Numbered from the stretch's first letter, positions 18,901 to 28,023 are shown. The stretch: 64,000 bases of DNA from Photobacterium sp. GB-56 (GCF_003026105.1 NZ_PYNW01000002.1:186001-250000); one strand, 5' to 3'. Program-made: numbers and translations. The notes: generated by a model from the letters alone, not told the origin.

Positions 18901-18986
18901 CTTGCCGAAGCCAAGTAAAACGTTTTGAACATATTAAGTTTAAGCACCCGGTACAAGTGCTATTAAAAACGGTGCAAGAAGCGTAA
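15924..18986 (+). CDS. ydiJ: FAD-linked and Fe-S-containing dehydrogenase, YdiJ family (D-2-hydroxyglutarate dehydrogenase-like)
   Basis: 1020 residues, as in E. coli YdiJ (about 1018). An FAD_binding_4 domain (about 45-200, with PRGGGTGTNGQS) leads into an FAD-oxidase C-terminal domain (to about 550, with GHVDAGVLHVRP and HGKGFRSEYGP). A ferredoxin-like region holds Cys groups at about 576-596 and 670-685 (CLACKACASQCP). The C-terminal part has the CCG motif (GCCGMAG, about 947), which binds further cofactor. Such enzymes oxidise D-2-hydroxy acids and pass electrons to the membrane. Monocistronic. Confidence 0.9.
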   Translation: MLPALTHQHSIEQLVLSFLDDLSAAGFRGEIEKTYASRLAVATDNSVYQVIPQAVILPKDIDDLVLIGQIGQQKNYQKITFSPRGGGTGTNGQSLTPGVVVDISRHMNKVLEVNPEQGWVRVQTGVVKDQLNDALRPHGYFFSPDLSTSNRATVGGMINTDASGQGSLKYGKTSDHVLSLTAVLVDGSVLKTEALDETQIESISGDDLAAKVVKTSAQICREKRQQIIDKFPPLNRFLTGYDLKNVYDDELTQFDIGRLLCGAEGSLAFIAEAKLNITPIPKSRTLVNIKYDSFDSALRNAPMMVEAKALSVETIDSKVLNLAKQDIVWNTVSDLLTDVPGKEMLGINMVEYASNDIAENQQQVKALCERLDAMITANEAGIIGYQVCEELASIQKIYTMRKKAVGLLGAAKGSQKPIAFAEDTCVPPENLADFIAEFRQLLDDKQLNYGMFGHVDAGVLHVRPALDMCDPEQERLMKEVSDQVVELVAKYGGLMWGEHGKGFRSEYGPAFFGDELFTELRRIKSAFDPHNRLNPGKICTPLESDDQLVKVDDRKRGFFDRQIPITTRDSFKQAMECNGNGLCFNYDTSSPMCPSMKITADRRHSPKGRAGLVREWLRQLAEQGVNADELEHKLLTTTPTIKQIIDRLKNTYGERRKQYDYSHEVMEAMNGCLACKACASQCPIKVDVPSFRSRFMNIYYSRYQRPAKDYLVAYVENYLPLMAKAPGVMNALTRPEWSKKLTEKAIGYVDMPLLSLPTLTEKLDGHHALRFDLQWLQALSEQERQNYVLIVQDPFTSFYDAEVVKDFIILAEKLGKKPILVPFKPNGKAQHVKGFLRQFAKTARNTADFLNQLAVLNIPMVGVDPALVLCYRDEYAEVLKETRGNFEVLTAHEWLLPLLPELKQYKATEEQPWYLFAHCTEKTKMPNAEKQWETIFSHFGIALQPVAVGCCGMAGTFGHEKDKLETSKGVYNLSWKPKIEQLDNSRCMATGYSCRSQVKRFEHIKFKHPVQVLLKTVQEA

Positions 18987-19006
18987 TTATTAATAAAGCG
19001 AAGGCA

Positions 19007-19036
19007 CAAAAAAGCGAGCTGATGCTCGCTTTTTTG
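19007..19036. terminator. Bidirectional terminator ydiJ / aqpZ
   Basis: Stem AAAAAAGCGAGC / GCTCGCTTTTTT with a four-base loop; T runs on both strands, between convergent genes. Confidence 0.85.
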
Positions 19037-19056
19037 TGTCTGATGTAATAAGAATA

Positions 19057-19749
19057 TTAGTCGTTATTTGGTGCTAACCAACGGTATACCCAACCCGCTA
19101 GAACCGCGCCGATAAGAGGCGCAACCCAAAACATCCAAAGTTGAGATGTTGCCCAGTCGCCAACGAACAAAGCAGGACCTGTACTACGTGCAGGATTAAC
19201 CGATGTGTTTGTTACAGGAATACTGACTAGGTGAATAAGTGTTAGCGCAAGACCAATAACTAAACCTGCCATTTGTGGTGATGCTAGTTTGTGGGTCGCA
19301 CCTAAAATCACAAACAGGAACATAAATGTCATCACGACTTCAGTAACGAAAGAAGACAATAATGAATAGTGACCAGGTGAATGTTCGCCATAACCGTTTG
19401 ATGCGAAACCGCCAGCGAGATCGAAACCTGCGTGACCACTTGCGATAACGTAAAGTACTGCAGCACCCGCGATAGCACCAAGTACTTGAGAAATAATATA
19501 TGGGATAACTTCACCAGTAGGGAAGCGATTACCCGCCCATAGACCAACAGTCACTGCAGGGTTTAAGTGGCAGCCAGAAATATGACCAATCGCGTATGCC
19601 ATAGTTACAACAGTCAAACCGAATGCTAATGCGACACCGAGAAAACCGATGCCTAAATCAGGATAAGCAGCAGCTAAAACCGCACTACCACAACCACCAA
19701 GCACTAACCAGAATGTACCGATAAACTCGGCAACCAACTTTCTCATCAT
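19057..19749 (-). CDS. aqpZ: Aquaporin Z
   Basis: A 230-residue inner-membrane water channel with six helices and both NPA boxes (HLNPAVT and SVNPARS). The water-selective filter residues are present: His in LIHLVSIP and Arg in NPARS, with Thr just before the second NPA. Starting at ATG 19749 gives [14 protein letters not shown], which lines up with E. coli AqpZ; the frame continues 12 codons upstream without support. A GGA-rich ribosome site precedes it. The gene is transcribed alone. Confidence 0.93.
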   Translation of the reverse strand: MMRKLVAEFIGTFWLVLGGCGSAVLAAAYPDLGIGFLGVALAFGLTVVTMAYAIGHISGCHLNPAVTVGLWAGNRFPTGEVIPYIISQVLGAIAGAAVLYVIASGHAGFDLAGGFASNGYGEHSPGHYSLLSSFVTEVVMTFMFLFVILGATHKLASPQMAGLVIGLALTLIHLVSIPVTNTSVNPARSTGPALFVGDWATSQLWMFWVAPLIGAVLAGWVYRWLAPNND

Positions 19750-19963
19750 ATTTCTTTTTCCGGATATTATAAAAACGACGCACATAATGGATTAAAAACA
19801 CCGTTCTATCTAGCTGTGTCCATATAATTTAAAGATAAATTATCATTATTTATCTGAATTCACAGAAGTGAATGACTAACTATAAGCGTAATTAAATGTA
19901 GTAATTGATTTATTACTAAATGCAATAAATCAGAGGGTTAGTTGCTACTTCAAGCGTGAATTG

Positions 19964-20767
19964 CTATGCGGCATTTTTTTTAAGTGGCTGTATTTTATTC
20001 TGATGAAATAAGCTACGGCTATCTGCAATTAATTCACAATGAGTATCAGTCCAGTGTCGTAATTGAATAGCACCATCATAGGTTTCAGTTAAAAGGGTAC
20101 AATTTTCAACCCAGTCACCGCAATTAGCGTACATAATACCGTCACAATATTGAAGATCTGGCTGGTGGATATGGCCGCATATAATTCCATCAACCTGATT
20201 GTTTATTGCATGAGTAATCGCTGCTTGACGAAAACGAGCAATAGCCTGATGTGCTTTATCGACCCGTTGCTTTAAATATGTCGCTAGAGACCAATAAGGT
20301 TTATTCAATTTGCGCCGAATATGGTGTAACCAGCGATTGAGAAAAAGCAGGAAGTCATAGCCTTTATCTCCTAAATAATTATGAAAGCGATGAATGGTGA
20401 TCAAATCATCAAATTCATCACCGTGTAACGCCAGTCTTTTGTTTCCAGTCGCAGTTGTATGGGTGTATTGGCGTTCGAGTTGTATATGACCAAAATCGTA
20501 GTGAAGAAAGTCACGGATTTTTTCATCGTGATTGGCTGGAATGTAGATGATCTTACAATCGTGGTGTGCTTTATCGAGTAATAGGTTTAGTAATGCATGG
20601 CCAATAAGAGCGATTTTTTTGAGGCAATAAATCAATAATATCACCCACTAAAATAATGGTTTCAGCTTGGTTATGTTTAAAAAGTTGAGGAGGTAATCAA
20701 TTTTACAATCACGGTTACCTAAATGGAGATCAGATAGCCATAAGGTGCGATAGCTATTGATATTCAT
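19964..20767 (-). pseudogene. UDP-2,3-diacylglucosamine diphosphatase-like metallophosphoesterase, frameshifted
   Basis: Three pieces of one calcineurin-like phosphoesterase occur in different frames. From ATG 20767: MNINSYRTLWLSDLHLGN up to NFL, then a shift at a TTTTTAAA run. A second frame gives KHNQAETIILVGDIIDLL to YWP, then a second shift. The last frame (19964-20644) holds NHDE, LHGDEFD, SLATYLKQRV and CGHIHQPD. Together they have every metal-binding motif of the LpxH-like family (DxH, GDxxD, GNH[DE], GHxH). One base lost in the A run explains the first break. Either the gene is inactivated or the assembly has errors. Confidence 0.8.
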
Positions 20768-20846
20768 GATTCCTCAACACTCTGTTTAGGATGAATTTTA
20801 ACGCTATCGCGGTTTTATGACTTTTAAGTGGCTATTTAATTAATTT

Positions 20847-21731
20847 CTAATCACTTTCATCAAACAAGTAAGCTTCTATTTGCTCTGAAAGCCATTTAAT
20901 GACAGGTGTTCGGCGCGATTCGGTTTCTACAACCTCACCATAAGCTTGCCAGTTCATTGCTCGGTTATACTTGATGACTTTAAGTGTGCCGTCGCGCAAG
21001 TAATGATTAATTAGAATCGCAGGTAAATAAGACCAACCGGTTTGATCTAGCACCGCATCACGAAGGTGTTCGTAAAATGATAATGCAATGTATTTACCAG
21101 CCTTCGGCGTAACAATTTTCAGGTTTTCTTCGTCGATGTATGCTACGGCAATTTCAGTGAAACGCTCAAGATCGGCTGCTGTCACTTTACGTAATTGACT
21201 AAGCGGATGATCTTTATGGGCAACGGACATCATGCGAATTTGACCTAAATCGATCTGATTGACGCGTGACAGCTGATGGGTATCTGGTAATAATCCATAG
21301 GCGACATCAACAAGATTTTGGGTCACCATTTCTTCTAGTTCTTGTGGCGGAGCACTATAAATAGAGACACTGGTTTGGGGAAATTGTTTACGAATATCAC
21401 GCAGTAGTTTACGCCACACAGCTTCTGGTAATGAATCATCACGTGCGATACGAATGCTGGATTCAACACCGGCTAAATGCTGATCACAGCGGGTTTCAAT
21501 ATCACGGGCAATGAGTAGCATTCTTTCGAAATCATTAGCAATTGCATCACCGATACTGGTGGGAATTATTTGGTTTCCTGTTCGATTTAAAAGCGCAATA
21601 CCGAGTTCATCTTCCAGCGCACTTAAAGCGGCACTGACGGTAGTACGGCTTTTTCCTAATTTTCGTGCGGCTTCTGCAATAGACCCTGTCTTAATTGCAT
21701 ACAAATACATCTCAATTTGATTGGTTCTCAT
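20847..21731 (-). CDS. LysR-family transcriptional regulator
   Basis: 294 residues: an N-terminal winged helix (about 1-60, with AEAARKLGKSRTTVSAALSALEDELGI), then a linker helix and an effector-binding domain. Target unknown. It is divergent from the CDF-type transporter, 158 bp away, and the gap has two matching 17-bp dyads, so it probably controls that transporter and itself. Confidence 0.88.
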   Translation of the reverse strand: MRTNQIEMYLYAIKTGSIAEAARKLGKSRTTVSAALSALEDELGIALLNRTGNQIIPTSIGDAIANDFERMLLIARDIETRCDQHLAGVESSIRIARDDSLPEAVWRKLLRDIRKQFPQTSVSIYSAPPQELEEMVTQNLVDVAYGLLPDTHQLSRVNQIDLGQIRMMSVAHKDHPLSQLRKVTAADLERFTEIAVAYIDEENLKIVTPKAGKYIALSFYEHLRDAVLDQTGWSYLPAILINHYLRDGTLKVIKYNRAMNWQAYGEVVETESRRTPVIKWLSEQIEAYLFDESD

Positions 21732-21777
21732 GCAGAATTTTGCCCGTTAAATATACAAACCTATATGCTCATATTAG

Positions 21778-21794
21778 CGACGAATAACTTGTCG
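21778..21794. promoter_or_regulatory. Operator-like dyad, copy 1
   Basis: CGACGAATAACTTGTCG, an imperfect palindrome (CGAC outer arms), repeated 83 bp away with one change. It lies 47 bp upstream of the LysR start. Consistent with the T-N11-A spacing of a LysR box; assignment to this regulator is inference. Confidence 0.6.
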
Positions 21795-21860
21795 CTCAGA
21801 GATTATATTATTAATCTAAGTCACAGTATTATGTACCTAGGATAATTCAACAACAAAAAA

Positions 21861-21877
21861 CGACGAATAATTTGTCG
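21861..21877. promoter_or_regulatory. Operator-like dyad, copy 2
   Basis: CGACGAATAATTTGTCG, differing from copy 1 only at the eleventh base. It ends 12 bases before the transporter ATG at 21890, so a bound protein would block the promoter or ribosome-binding region. Confidence 0.6.
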
Positions 21878-21889
21878 ATTGAGGTATAT

Positions 21890-22570
21890 ATGTCTAGCAA
21901 GATACAACAAGAGCGTGGATTGCTATTGTTGTCAACAATATCATCATTTTCATTTGCAGTAATAGGGATTGTTTTAGGGTCTATTGTTGGCTCGTTAGTA
22001 ATTGTGTTTGATGGTGCCTATTCACTCGTCAGCTTAGCGTTAACCATGTTATCACTGGGTGCTGCGCATTATATTCATAAGCCTGAAGTGGATAAGACAA
22101 CCCCTCAATTTGCGATGATTGAGCCTGCTGTTATTGCGATTAAAGGTTCTGTTATTGCCATTATGTGTTTATGGTCTTTTTATTCAGCCGTTGAAGCAAT
22201 TTTAGCGGGTGGTCGTGATATTAATGCGGGCGTTGCACTTGCATTTGGTATGGTAAGTGTTACTGGCTGTTATGCGACTTACCGTTATATTAAGTTGAAG
22301 AGCGAGAATATTGAATCAGCGTTAGCCGATGCTGAAGCAAAACAGTGGATTATGGACACGGTGATCAGTGTTGCTGTACTTGCTGGTTTCTTTATCGCTA
22401 AATTATTAATGATGACGCAGTATGCTGGATATGCAGTCTATGCCGATCCAACAATGGTCGTATTAGCGTCGATTTATTTCATTATTGTTCCTGTAAAAAT
22501 GGTATGGCTTTCAGTACACGAACTACTAGAAATTCATGGTCAGCCAATGGCACATGTAATGAGTAAATAA
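21890..22570 (+). CDS. Cation diffusion facilitator-like transporter, short form
   Basis: 226 residues with five or six predicted helices and no C-terminal cytoplasmic domain, shorter than usual CDF proteins (about 300). The second helix has FDGAYSLVS where zinc and iron exporters have DxxxSLxD, so the second Asp is Ser. A later helix keeps DTVIS. Substrate specificity is thus uncertain. ATG 21890 is preferred over the in-frame TTG at 21872, with GAGG seven bases upstream. Likely regulated by the divergent LysR through the dyads. A terminator follows. Confidence 0.78.
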   Translation: MSSKIQQERGLLLLSTISSFSFAVIGIVLGSIVGSLVIVFDGAYSLVSLALTMLSLGAAHYIHKPEVDKTTPQFAMIEPAVIAIKGSVIAIMCLWSFYSAVEAILAGGRDINAGVALAFGMVSVTGCYATYRYIKLKSENIESALADAEAKQWIMDTVISVAVLAGFFIAKLLMMTQYAGYAVYADPTMVVLASIYFIIVPVKMVWLSVHELLEIHGQPMAHVMSK

Positions 22571-22584
22571 AGAGAGTAAACGAG

Positions 22585-22622
22585 ATAAGGCCAGCTTTAT
22601 TGTTTGATAGAGCTGGCCTTAT
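22585..22622. terminator. Bidirectional hairpin terminator
   Basis: Stem ATAAGGCCAGCT / AGCTGGCCTTAT, between the plus-strand CDF gene and the minus-strand NYN gene. Confidence 0.75.
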
Positions 22623-22641
22623 TTATTATGCTATACAACGA

Positions 22642-23121
22642 CTAACGTCCCAGTAAAAGGGTATCTTCAATTTCACGGTAATGTGTTGCGGTATTGATAA
22701 GTGATGTTGCTGTTAAGCCCGGTACGCCATACACTTCAACCTTGGTATTATATTTGGTCTGTACTTTATCAACTAACAAATCAAAGTCACCATCGCCTGA
22801 AAGTAAAATAATACGATCAGCATCTTGTGCATGTTCGATAACATCTAGTGTAATACCCACATCCCAATCTCCCTTAGCAGAGCCATCACTGCGTTGGATA
22901 AATGGTTTTAGTTTTACTTCAAAGCCAATCGCTCGCAGAATATTTTGAAATTGTCTTTGCTTTTCATCTCCTTTATGGATGGCATAAGCGTAAGCTGCGA
23001 TGATTTCTCTATCTTGTGAAACTTCCGCCCAAAAAGCATTGTAGTCGAAGTTAGCACGATACTTTTCTTTGACGGTGTAGTAGATGTTTTGTACATCAAC
23101 AAATATTGCCACTTTTTCCAC
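22642..23121 (-). CDS. NYN-domain protein (LabA/DUF88-like putative ribonuclease)
   Basis: 159 residues of PIN-like fold. The acidic residues that would bind metal are in IFVDVQN near the N terminus, GDWDVGITLD and SGDGDFDLL, in the order expected for NYN nucleases. GTG 23121 gives the canonical N terminus EKVAIFVDVQN and has GGAATT upstream; the longer frame to 23181 adds 20 unconserved residues. Target RNA not known. No operon partner. Confidence 0.83.
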   Translation of the reverse strand: MEKVAIFVDVQNIYYTVKEKYRANFDYNAFWAEVSQDREIIAAYAYAIHKGDEKQRQFQNILRAIGFEVKLKPFIQRSDGSAKGDWDVGITLDVIEHAQDADRIILLSGDGDFDLLVDKVQTKYNTKVEVYGVPGLTATSLINTATHYREIEDTLLLGR

Positions 23122-23342
23122 GAGAATTCCAAATTGGTTGAATTTAAAAGCTATGTTGAAGAAATGACGAGGATAATTCAACTGTTATTGAACAATGTGT
23201 TGTTATTGTTGGTTTTTTATTCAAAGAAACATAACGAGTCGTTACAAGCAACAAATCGCGATGGAATATGGAGTAAAATTGGAAAACTATGGTCTTAATA
23301 AAAAGGCAATCACTCGCAGAGATAATTTTAAGAGATAAAGTG

Positions 23343-24086
23343 ATGAACAAGATATTGATCGGCACACTGTTATTAAGTTCAAGCTCAGTATTGGCACAGA
23401 GTTGCCCTGTAGATGTGCCACATCCAATTCACATTGATAAGGGGAATATTTCTGTTTATGAGCAAGGTAAGCCTAAGTTACTGATTGATAAAAATAATGA
23501 AGTTTATATTAATGGTGAAAAAATTGATTTAACGGCAATGCAGCAAAAAGCAGTCGAGGCCTATAGCCACAATGTTCAGACTTACCTACCGCAGATGGCA
23601 CAACTAGCACAAGAAGGCGTTGGGATGGCAACGGATGTATTGGGTGAAGTAGCCAATAGTTTTGATTCACAAGATGCTTTTAAAAACGTTGAAACGTTAA
23701 TTGCTCAGTTTGGTCAGCAGGCTAATGAGAAATTTTATAATCAGCAGGGTGAGTTTGTTATGCCTGCTGATGTGTTTTCTAATATGGATACTAATTGGAA
23801 AACCGAGTTTGAATCGGCAATGAAACAAGTCAGTGTTCAATCAATAGCGAGTTTATTTGCGGCGCTTTCTGATGAAATGAAAAACGGTGATGTAGATTTT
23901 ACGCAGCTTCAATCAAAATTTTCCGAATTAAAAGCACGCTTAGGCGAACAAATGGCCCAACGTAGTCAGCAAATGAAAGTAAAAGCAGATAGTTTATGTG
24001 GCTCTATTGAAGGTCTGGCTGAGCAAGAAAAACAACTTCAACAGGTGATACCGCAATTGAAAGGCATTCCAATGTTTGAGATTTAA
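23343..24086 (+). CDS. YggN-like secreted protein (DUF2884)
   Basis: 247 residues, signal peptide KILIGTLLLSSSSVLAQ, then a mature domain with a conserved pair of Cys (SCPVDVPHPIHI and SLCGSI). The middle has long amphipathic, Gln-rich helices (KFSELKARLGEQMAQRSQQ). It matches the DUF2884/YggN family of periplasmic proteins of unknown function. ATG 23343 is preferred because the signal peptide starts there. A rho-independent terminator follows. Confidence 0.85.
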   Translation: MNKILIGTLLLSSSSVLAQSCPVDVPHPIHIDKGNISVYEQGKPKLLIDKNNEVYINGEKIDLTAMQQKAVEAYSHNVQTYLPQMAQLAQEGVGMATDVLGEVANSFDSQDAFKNVETLIAQFGQQANEKFYNQQGEFVMPADVFSNMDTNWKTEFESAMKQVSVQSIASLFAALSDEMKNGDVDFTQLQSKFSELKARLGEQMAQRSQQMKVKADSLCGSIEGLAEQEKQLQQVIPQLKGIPMFEI

Positions 24087-24105
24087 TTCTTTTTATTATT
24101 TACTT

Positions 24106-24131
24106 AAATAGCGCAGTTCTGCGCTATTTTT
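24106..24131 (+). terminator. Terminator after the yggN-like gene
   Basis: AAATAGCGCAG / CTGCGCTATTT stem with a two-base loop and five T. Confidence 0.75.
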
Positions 24132-24262
24132 GTTTGTATGTTTTTTGTCCTAAAGATGAACTATGTGTTAAGCTAAAAAGAGAAAATAAGTAATAATATC
24201 GTGTAGTTAAAGGAAGATTTTTACATCATTAAATAACGCACTTTGACCAATAGGGGATAAAT

Positions 24263-24418
24263 ATGTTGAAGATTGCTGTGATAATTGGTCTGTTACTGTT
24301 TGCTTATTGGGTTATGCGCTATATGTCGCCTACGAACCAAAGAAAGGTTGTTGTTGGTCTTTTTTCCATATTAGGTAGCGCTGCAATTATCTTTATGGGG
24401 TTCGAGCTGTTCCGCTAG
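24263..24418 (+). CDS. Small (51-residue) two-helix membrane protein
   Basis: An open frame of 51 codons, ATG 24263 to TAG 24416, with an AGGGGA ribosome site five bases upstream. The product is two hydrophobic segments (LKIAVIIGLLLFAYWVM and VVVGLFSILGSAAIIFMGF) joined by a polar loop, RYMSPTNQRK. The positive charges in that loop place it inside by the positive-inside rule. It has no named family that I recognise. Too short to be found by usual length cut-offs, but the ribosome site and clean hydrophobicity pattern argue for a real gene. Confidence 0.6.
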   Translation: MLKIAVIIGLLLFAYWVMRYMSPTNQRKVVVGLFSILGSAAIIFMGFELFR

Positions 24419-24423
24419 AGCAG

Positions 24424-24466
24424 CATGACGCTTATTTATTTAAATATGAAAACACTAAGCGTCATG
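24424..24466. terminator. Hairpin between convergent genes
   Basis: Eleven-base perfect stem CATGACGCTTA / TAAGCGTCATG around a 21-base AT-rich loop, between the 51-residue gene and pldA. There is no long T run. Confidence 0.5.
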
Positions 24467-24479
24467 ATAGATCCAATAA

Positions 24480-25478
24480 TTACAAAATATCAGTTAGAGC
24501 AATACCCACACCAATACGTTGCTGCTTGTGGTTATAATCAATCAGATTTTCGCCGTAGCCTGTTGAGTATTTAGTATAGCCGCGCAGTTTACCCCAGAGC
24601 GGGAAAGTTAAACCAACTTCACCATAGCCTTTATGAGAGGCAAAGTTTTCACGTCCAACAAAGCTGAATTCATAGTCATCCCACTTGTAAACCACACCGA
24701 CTTGGTAATGCCCCATGTAATGTTCGATATCAGGGTTGTCATCACCAGATGGAGAGGTGGGTTCTTTTTTCTTATCTTCAGGAATACGCCACCATGGTCT
24801 AAATGAGAAGGCAAAATTTCCCTTTTCAAAGATGAAGTCGGTATATACACGGTTCCAACTACGAGATAACCCTTGAGTTCGACCATTTGATTGATGTTCG
24901 ATACCTATTGTTGCCCATGTATTACCACCAAGAGGTTTCCATGGTGTAGGCGCTAAGTAAAACATTTCAGGGCGATAGTTGGTTTCTCTAAATGGGCGTG
25001 AAATGTCACTAGCATATACCTGCCAGTAAGAATTTAATGTGAAAGCAAGAAATACGCCATCGCCATCAATGAGTAAATCATCGTAGTTTAATGGTGTTTT
25101 AAAACTTATCTGGAATTCAGCTTCAGCATTCTTTAAGTGATTATCCCATTCTGTACCGTTATAAGCATCACGATTAATACTGTCAGTGAGGGTAACAGGA
25201 AGGAAGTAGTTCATACGGTGAGGTGTAATAACAAACGGATCAAACGTAGTCTCACGTTCACGTTGTAAACGCTGTGAGATCATAGGCTCGTTACTGATTT
25301 TTTTAGCCTCAGCTATTAATTTTTCACAACGACTACGGATTTGGCTAAGTTTTAAATCACCGCTTTGATTTTTTACAGCATACAATAAGCATGCCTCATA
25401 GTCGTCATTAGGTGCCGCTGTCACAACACAAGGGGCTGTAAACATCGCTAATAAACAGAAATTATATACTGGTTTCAC
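24480..25478 (-). CDS. pldA: Outer membrane phospholipase A
   Basis: A 332-residue beta barrel that hydrolyses misplaced phospholipids in the outer leaflet. A signal peptide (YNFCLLAMFTAPCVVTAA) leads to a 75-residue plug-like part and then the barrel. The catalytic segment IEHQSNGRTQGLSRSWNR holds His and Ser (HQSNGR) and the Asn (SWNR) of the OMPLA triad. Even the calcium ligand region follows the family. The start codon is GTG at 25478. Divergent from nothing close; the gene is monocistronic. Confidence 0.93.
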   Translation of the reverse strand: MKPVYNFCLLAMFTAPCVVTAAPNDDYEACLLYAVKNQSGDLKLSQIRSRCEKLIAEAKKISNEPMISQRLQRERETTFDPFVITPHRMNYFLPVTLTDSINRDAYNGTEWDNHLKNAEAEFQISFKTPLNYDDLLIDGDGVFLAFTLNSYWQVYASDISRPFRETNYRPEMFYLAPTPWKPLGGNTWATIGIEHQSNGRTQGLSRSWNRVYTDFIFEKGNFAFSFRPWWRIPEDKKKEPTSPSGDDNPDIEHYMGHYQVGVVYKWDDYEFSFVGRENFASHKGYGEVGLTFPLWGKLRGYTKYSTGYGENLIDYNHKQQRIGVGIALTDIL

Positions 25479-25603
25479 AAGTAATTGACGTCCCTAATTA
25501 TAAGTGCAGGCAAGTTACATAACAGTTAAGCAAGCTGATTTTAACAGTTTGTTTTGTATCAATTACTATCTATTATACATACCAAATGTCAATATTTGGT
25601 TAA

Positions 25604-25633
25604 ATAAAACGCCACATAGAAGTGGCGTTTTTT
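25604..25633. terminator. Terminator downstream of ygiQ
   Basis: AAAACGCCAC / GTGGCGTTTTTT with a six-base loop; T run on the plus strand, four T on the minus strand where ygiQ ends 24 bases earlier in transcript order. Confidence 0.65.
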
Positions 25634-25656
25634 GTAACGGGCTATGTTAATGAATA

Positions 25657-28023
25657 TTAAGCGCCAGCTCGACTGCGTGTCGGTTTATTTGGTCGACCTG
25701 CCTTTCCGTTGCGATTTTTATTACCTGCAGGTTTGCCATTACGGACACCTGCATTGTTGCCGTTATTTGGGCGCTTATTGCCGTTTGTCTCACTTCGGTT
25801 ACCTGTCCCTTCAGGTTTACCATTAGCCGTAGGTCTTCCATTGGCTGAAGGTTTACCTTTTACTGTTGGCTTTCCGTTACGGGGTGTTGGGCTGCGCTTT
25901 CCATCTTTACGGATATCTGGTTGATTTGGATGCTTAGTCGCAAATCGCTTAGAACCATGGCGACCTGAGCCACGACGCTCTGCTGGGGTTAGCTCAGCTT
26001 CAGTTCCTGGTGGTGGAACTAAACAGCTTGAACGATTACCGATTAAGTGCTTTTTGCCCATCGAAATGAGTGCATCACGTATCAATGCCCAGTTAGCTGG
26101 ATCATGATAACGTAATAGTGCTTTGTGTAAGCGACGTTGACGTTCACCTTTAGCAACAGATAAATCTTCGCGGCCTTTATATTTTACTTTTTTCAGTGGG
26201 TTTGTTTCAGAGTGATACATCGCCGTTGCATTACACATTGGTGACGGATAGAAGTTCTGAACCTGATCACACTGGTAATCATTTTGCTTTAACCATAATG
26301 CAAGGTTAAGCATGTCTTCATCTGTGGAGCCCGGGTGTGCTGAAATAAAGTAAGGGATCAGGTATTGCTTCTTACCTGCTTCCTGACTGTATTGTTCAAA
26401 CATTTCTTTAAAGCGATCAAAGGTACCCATGCCTGGCTTCATCATCAGATCAAGGGTGCCTTTTTCGGTATGCTCTGGGGCAATTTTTAAGTAGCCACCA
26501 ACATGGTGAGTCACAAGTTCTCGAACATACTCTGGTGATTCAACCGCTAAGTCATAACGCACGCCTGACGCAATCATAATCTTCTTAATGCCTTTTAGAT
26601 TACGTGCTTCACGATACAGATCGATAGTATGTTTATGGTCAGTATTCAGCTTTTCACAGATCTTAGGGAAGATACATGATGGACGACGACAGTTGGCTTC
26701 TGCACGTTCATCAGAGCAGCCTAAACGATACATGTTTGCTGTTGGGCCACCAAGATCCGAAATAGTACCCGTAAAGCCCGGCACTTTTTCTTGAATATCT
26801 TTAATTTCATTCAAAATCGATTCTTTTGAACGGTTTTGGATGATTCGACCTTCATGCTCAGTGATTGAACAGAAAGAACACCCGCCAAAACAACCACGCA
26901 TGATATTCACTGAGGTTTTGATCATGTCATAAGCTGGGATCTTTGCTTTGCCGTAGCTTGGGTGCGGAACACGTGCAAACGGTAAGCCGAAAACAAAATC
27001 CATCTCTTCAGTTGAGAGCGGGATCGGTGCACGGTTTACCCAAAGCTCTCGATCAGCATGTTTTTGAATTAGAGCACGGCCAGAGTAGGGGTTGGTTTCT
27101 AAATGCATCACACGGCTAGCGTGGGCATAGAGAATACGGTCATTAGCTAATTTTTCATATGACGGTAAACGAACAACTGTTGTTTTTGCATCGTGACGTG
27201 ACGGCTGTACACGTACTACTTTGGCTTCGTTTTTTTGTTCTTGTTTATTAGTGTCACAGTTTTCTTCGGTTGCGTATGGGTTTGGCATTACCATTGCGCG
27301 GCCGGGCTTTTCAATACGTGAAGAGTCAATTTCTTTATACTCTTCAGGAACTTCTTTCACCATTACCGCAGTACCCGCGATACGCGTTAATGATTTAATA
27401 TCTTCGCCATTGCCTAAACGGTGCGCAACTTCAACCAGTGCACGTTCAGCGTTACCAAACAATAAAATGTCGGCTTTTGCATCCATTAATACTGAACGAC
27501 GGACTTTGTCAGACCAGTAATCATAGTGTGCAAGACGTCGAAGGCTCGCTTCAATACCACCTAATACAATAGGAACGTCTTTAAATGCTTCACGGCAGCG
27601 CTGAGAATATACGAGTACTGCGCGATCGGGACGTTTGCCCCCTTCATTGTTCGGGGTGTAAGCATCATCATGACGAAGCTTACGATCGGCGGTATAGCGG
27701 TTGATCATCGAATCCATGTTACCGGCGGTAATACCAAAAAAGAGATTTGGTTTACCCAGTTTCATGAACTCATCTTTATTGTCCCACTTCGGCTGGGAAA
27801 TAATACCAACGCGGAAACCTTGGGCTTCTAATAGGCGACCAATGACCGCCATACCAAAGCTAGGATGGTCAACATAGGCATCACCAGTAACAATAATAAT
27901 GTCACAGCTATCCCAACCTAACGCATCCATTTCTTTACGAGATGTCGGTAAAAATGGTGCTGTGCCATAGCATTCAGCCCAATACTTAGGATAGCTATCA
28001 ATAGGTGTTACTTTCGTGTGCAT
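25657..28023 (-). CDS. ygiQ: YgiQ family radical SAM protein with low-complexity basic tail
   Basis: 788 residues. The radical SAM Cys triplet [11 protein letters not shown] is at about 375-382, with B12-binding-like N-terminal and a DUF3362-type C-terminal domain. ATG 28023 has AGAGGTC upstream and gives the canonical [20 protein letters not shown]. The last 75 or so residues are a repetitive Gly/Asn/Lys/Arg/Pro tail (GKP, NGK, GNK motifs) that is variable between relatives and may bind RNA. The reaction of YgiQ is not established. Confidence 0.9.
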   Translation of the reverse strand: MHTKVTPIDSYPKYWAECYGTAPFLPTSRKEMDALGWDSCDIIIVTGDAYVDHPSFGMAVIGRLLEAQGFRVGIISQPKWDNKDEFMKLGKPNLFFGITAGNMDSMINRYTADRKLRHDDAYTPNNEGGKRPDRAVLVYSQRCREAFKDVPIVLGGIEASLRRLAHYDYWSDKVRRSVLMDAKADILLFGNAERALVEVAHRLGNGEDIKSLTRIAGTAVMVKEVPEEYKEIDSSRIEKPGRAMVMPNPYATEENCDTNKQEQKNEAKVVRVQPSRHDAKTTVVRLPSYEKLANDRILYAHASRVMHLETNPYSGRALIQKHADRELWVNRAPIPLSTEEMDFVFGLPFARVPHPSYGKAKIPAYDMIKTSVNIMRGCFGGCSFCSITEHEGRIIQNRSKESILNEIKDIQEKVPGFTGTISDLGGPTANMYRLGCSDERAEANCRRPSCIFPKICEKLNTDHKHTIDLYREARNLKGIKKIMIASGVRYDLAVESPEYVRELVTHHVGGYLKIAPEHTEKGTLDLMMKPGMGTFDRFKEMFEQYSQEAGKKQYLIPYFISAHPGSTDEDMLNLALWLKQNDYQCDQVQNFYPSPMCNATAMYHSETNPLKKVKYKGREDLSVAKGERQRRLHKALLRYHDPANWALIRDALISMGKKHLIGNRSSCLVPPPGTEAELTPAERRGSGRHGSKRFATKHPNQPDIRKDGKRSPTPRNGKPTVKGKPSANGRPTANGKPEGTGNRSETNGNKRPNNGNNAGVRNGKPAGNKNRNGKAGRPNKPTRSRAGA

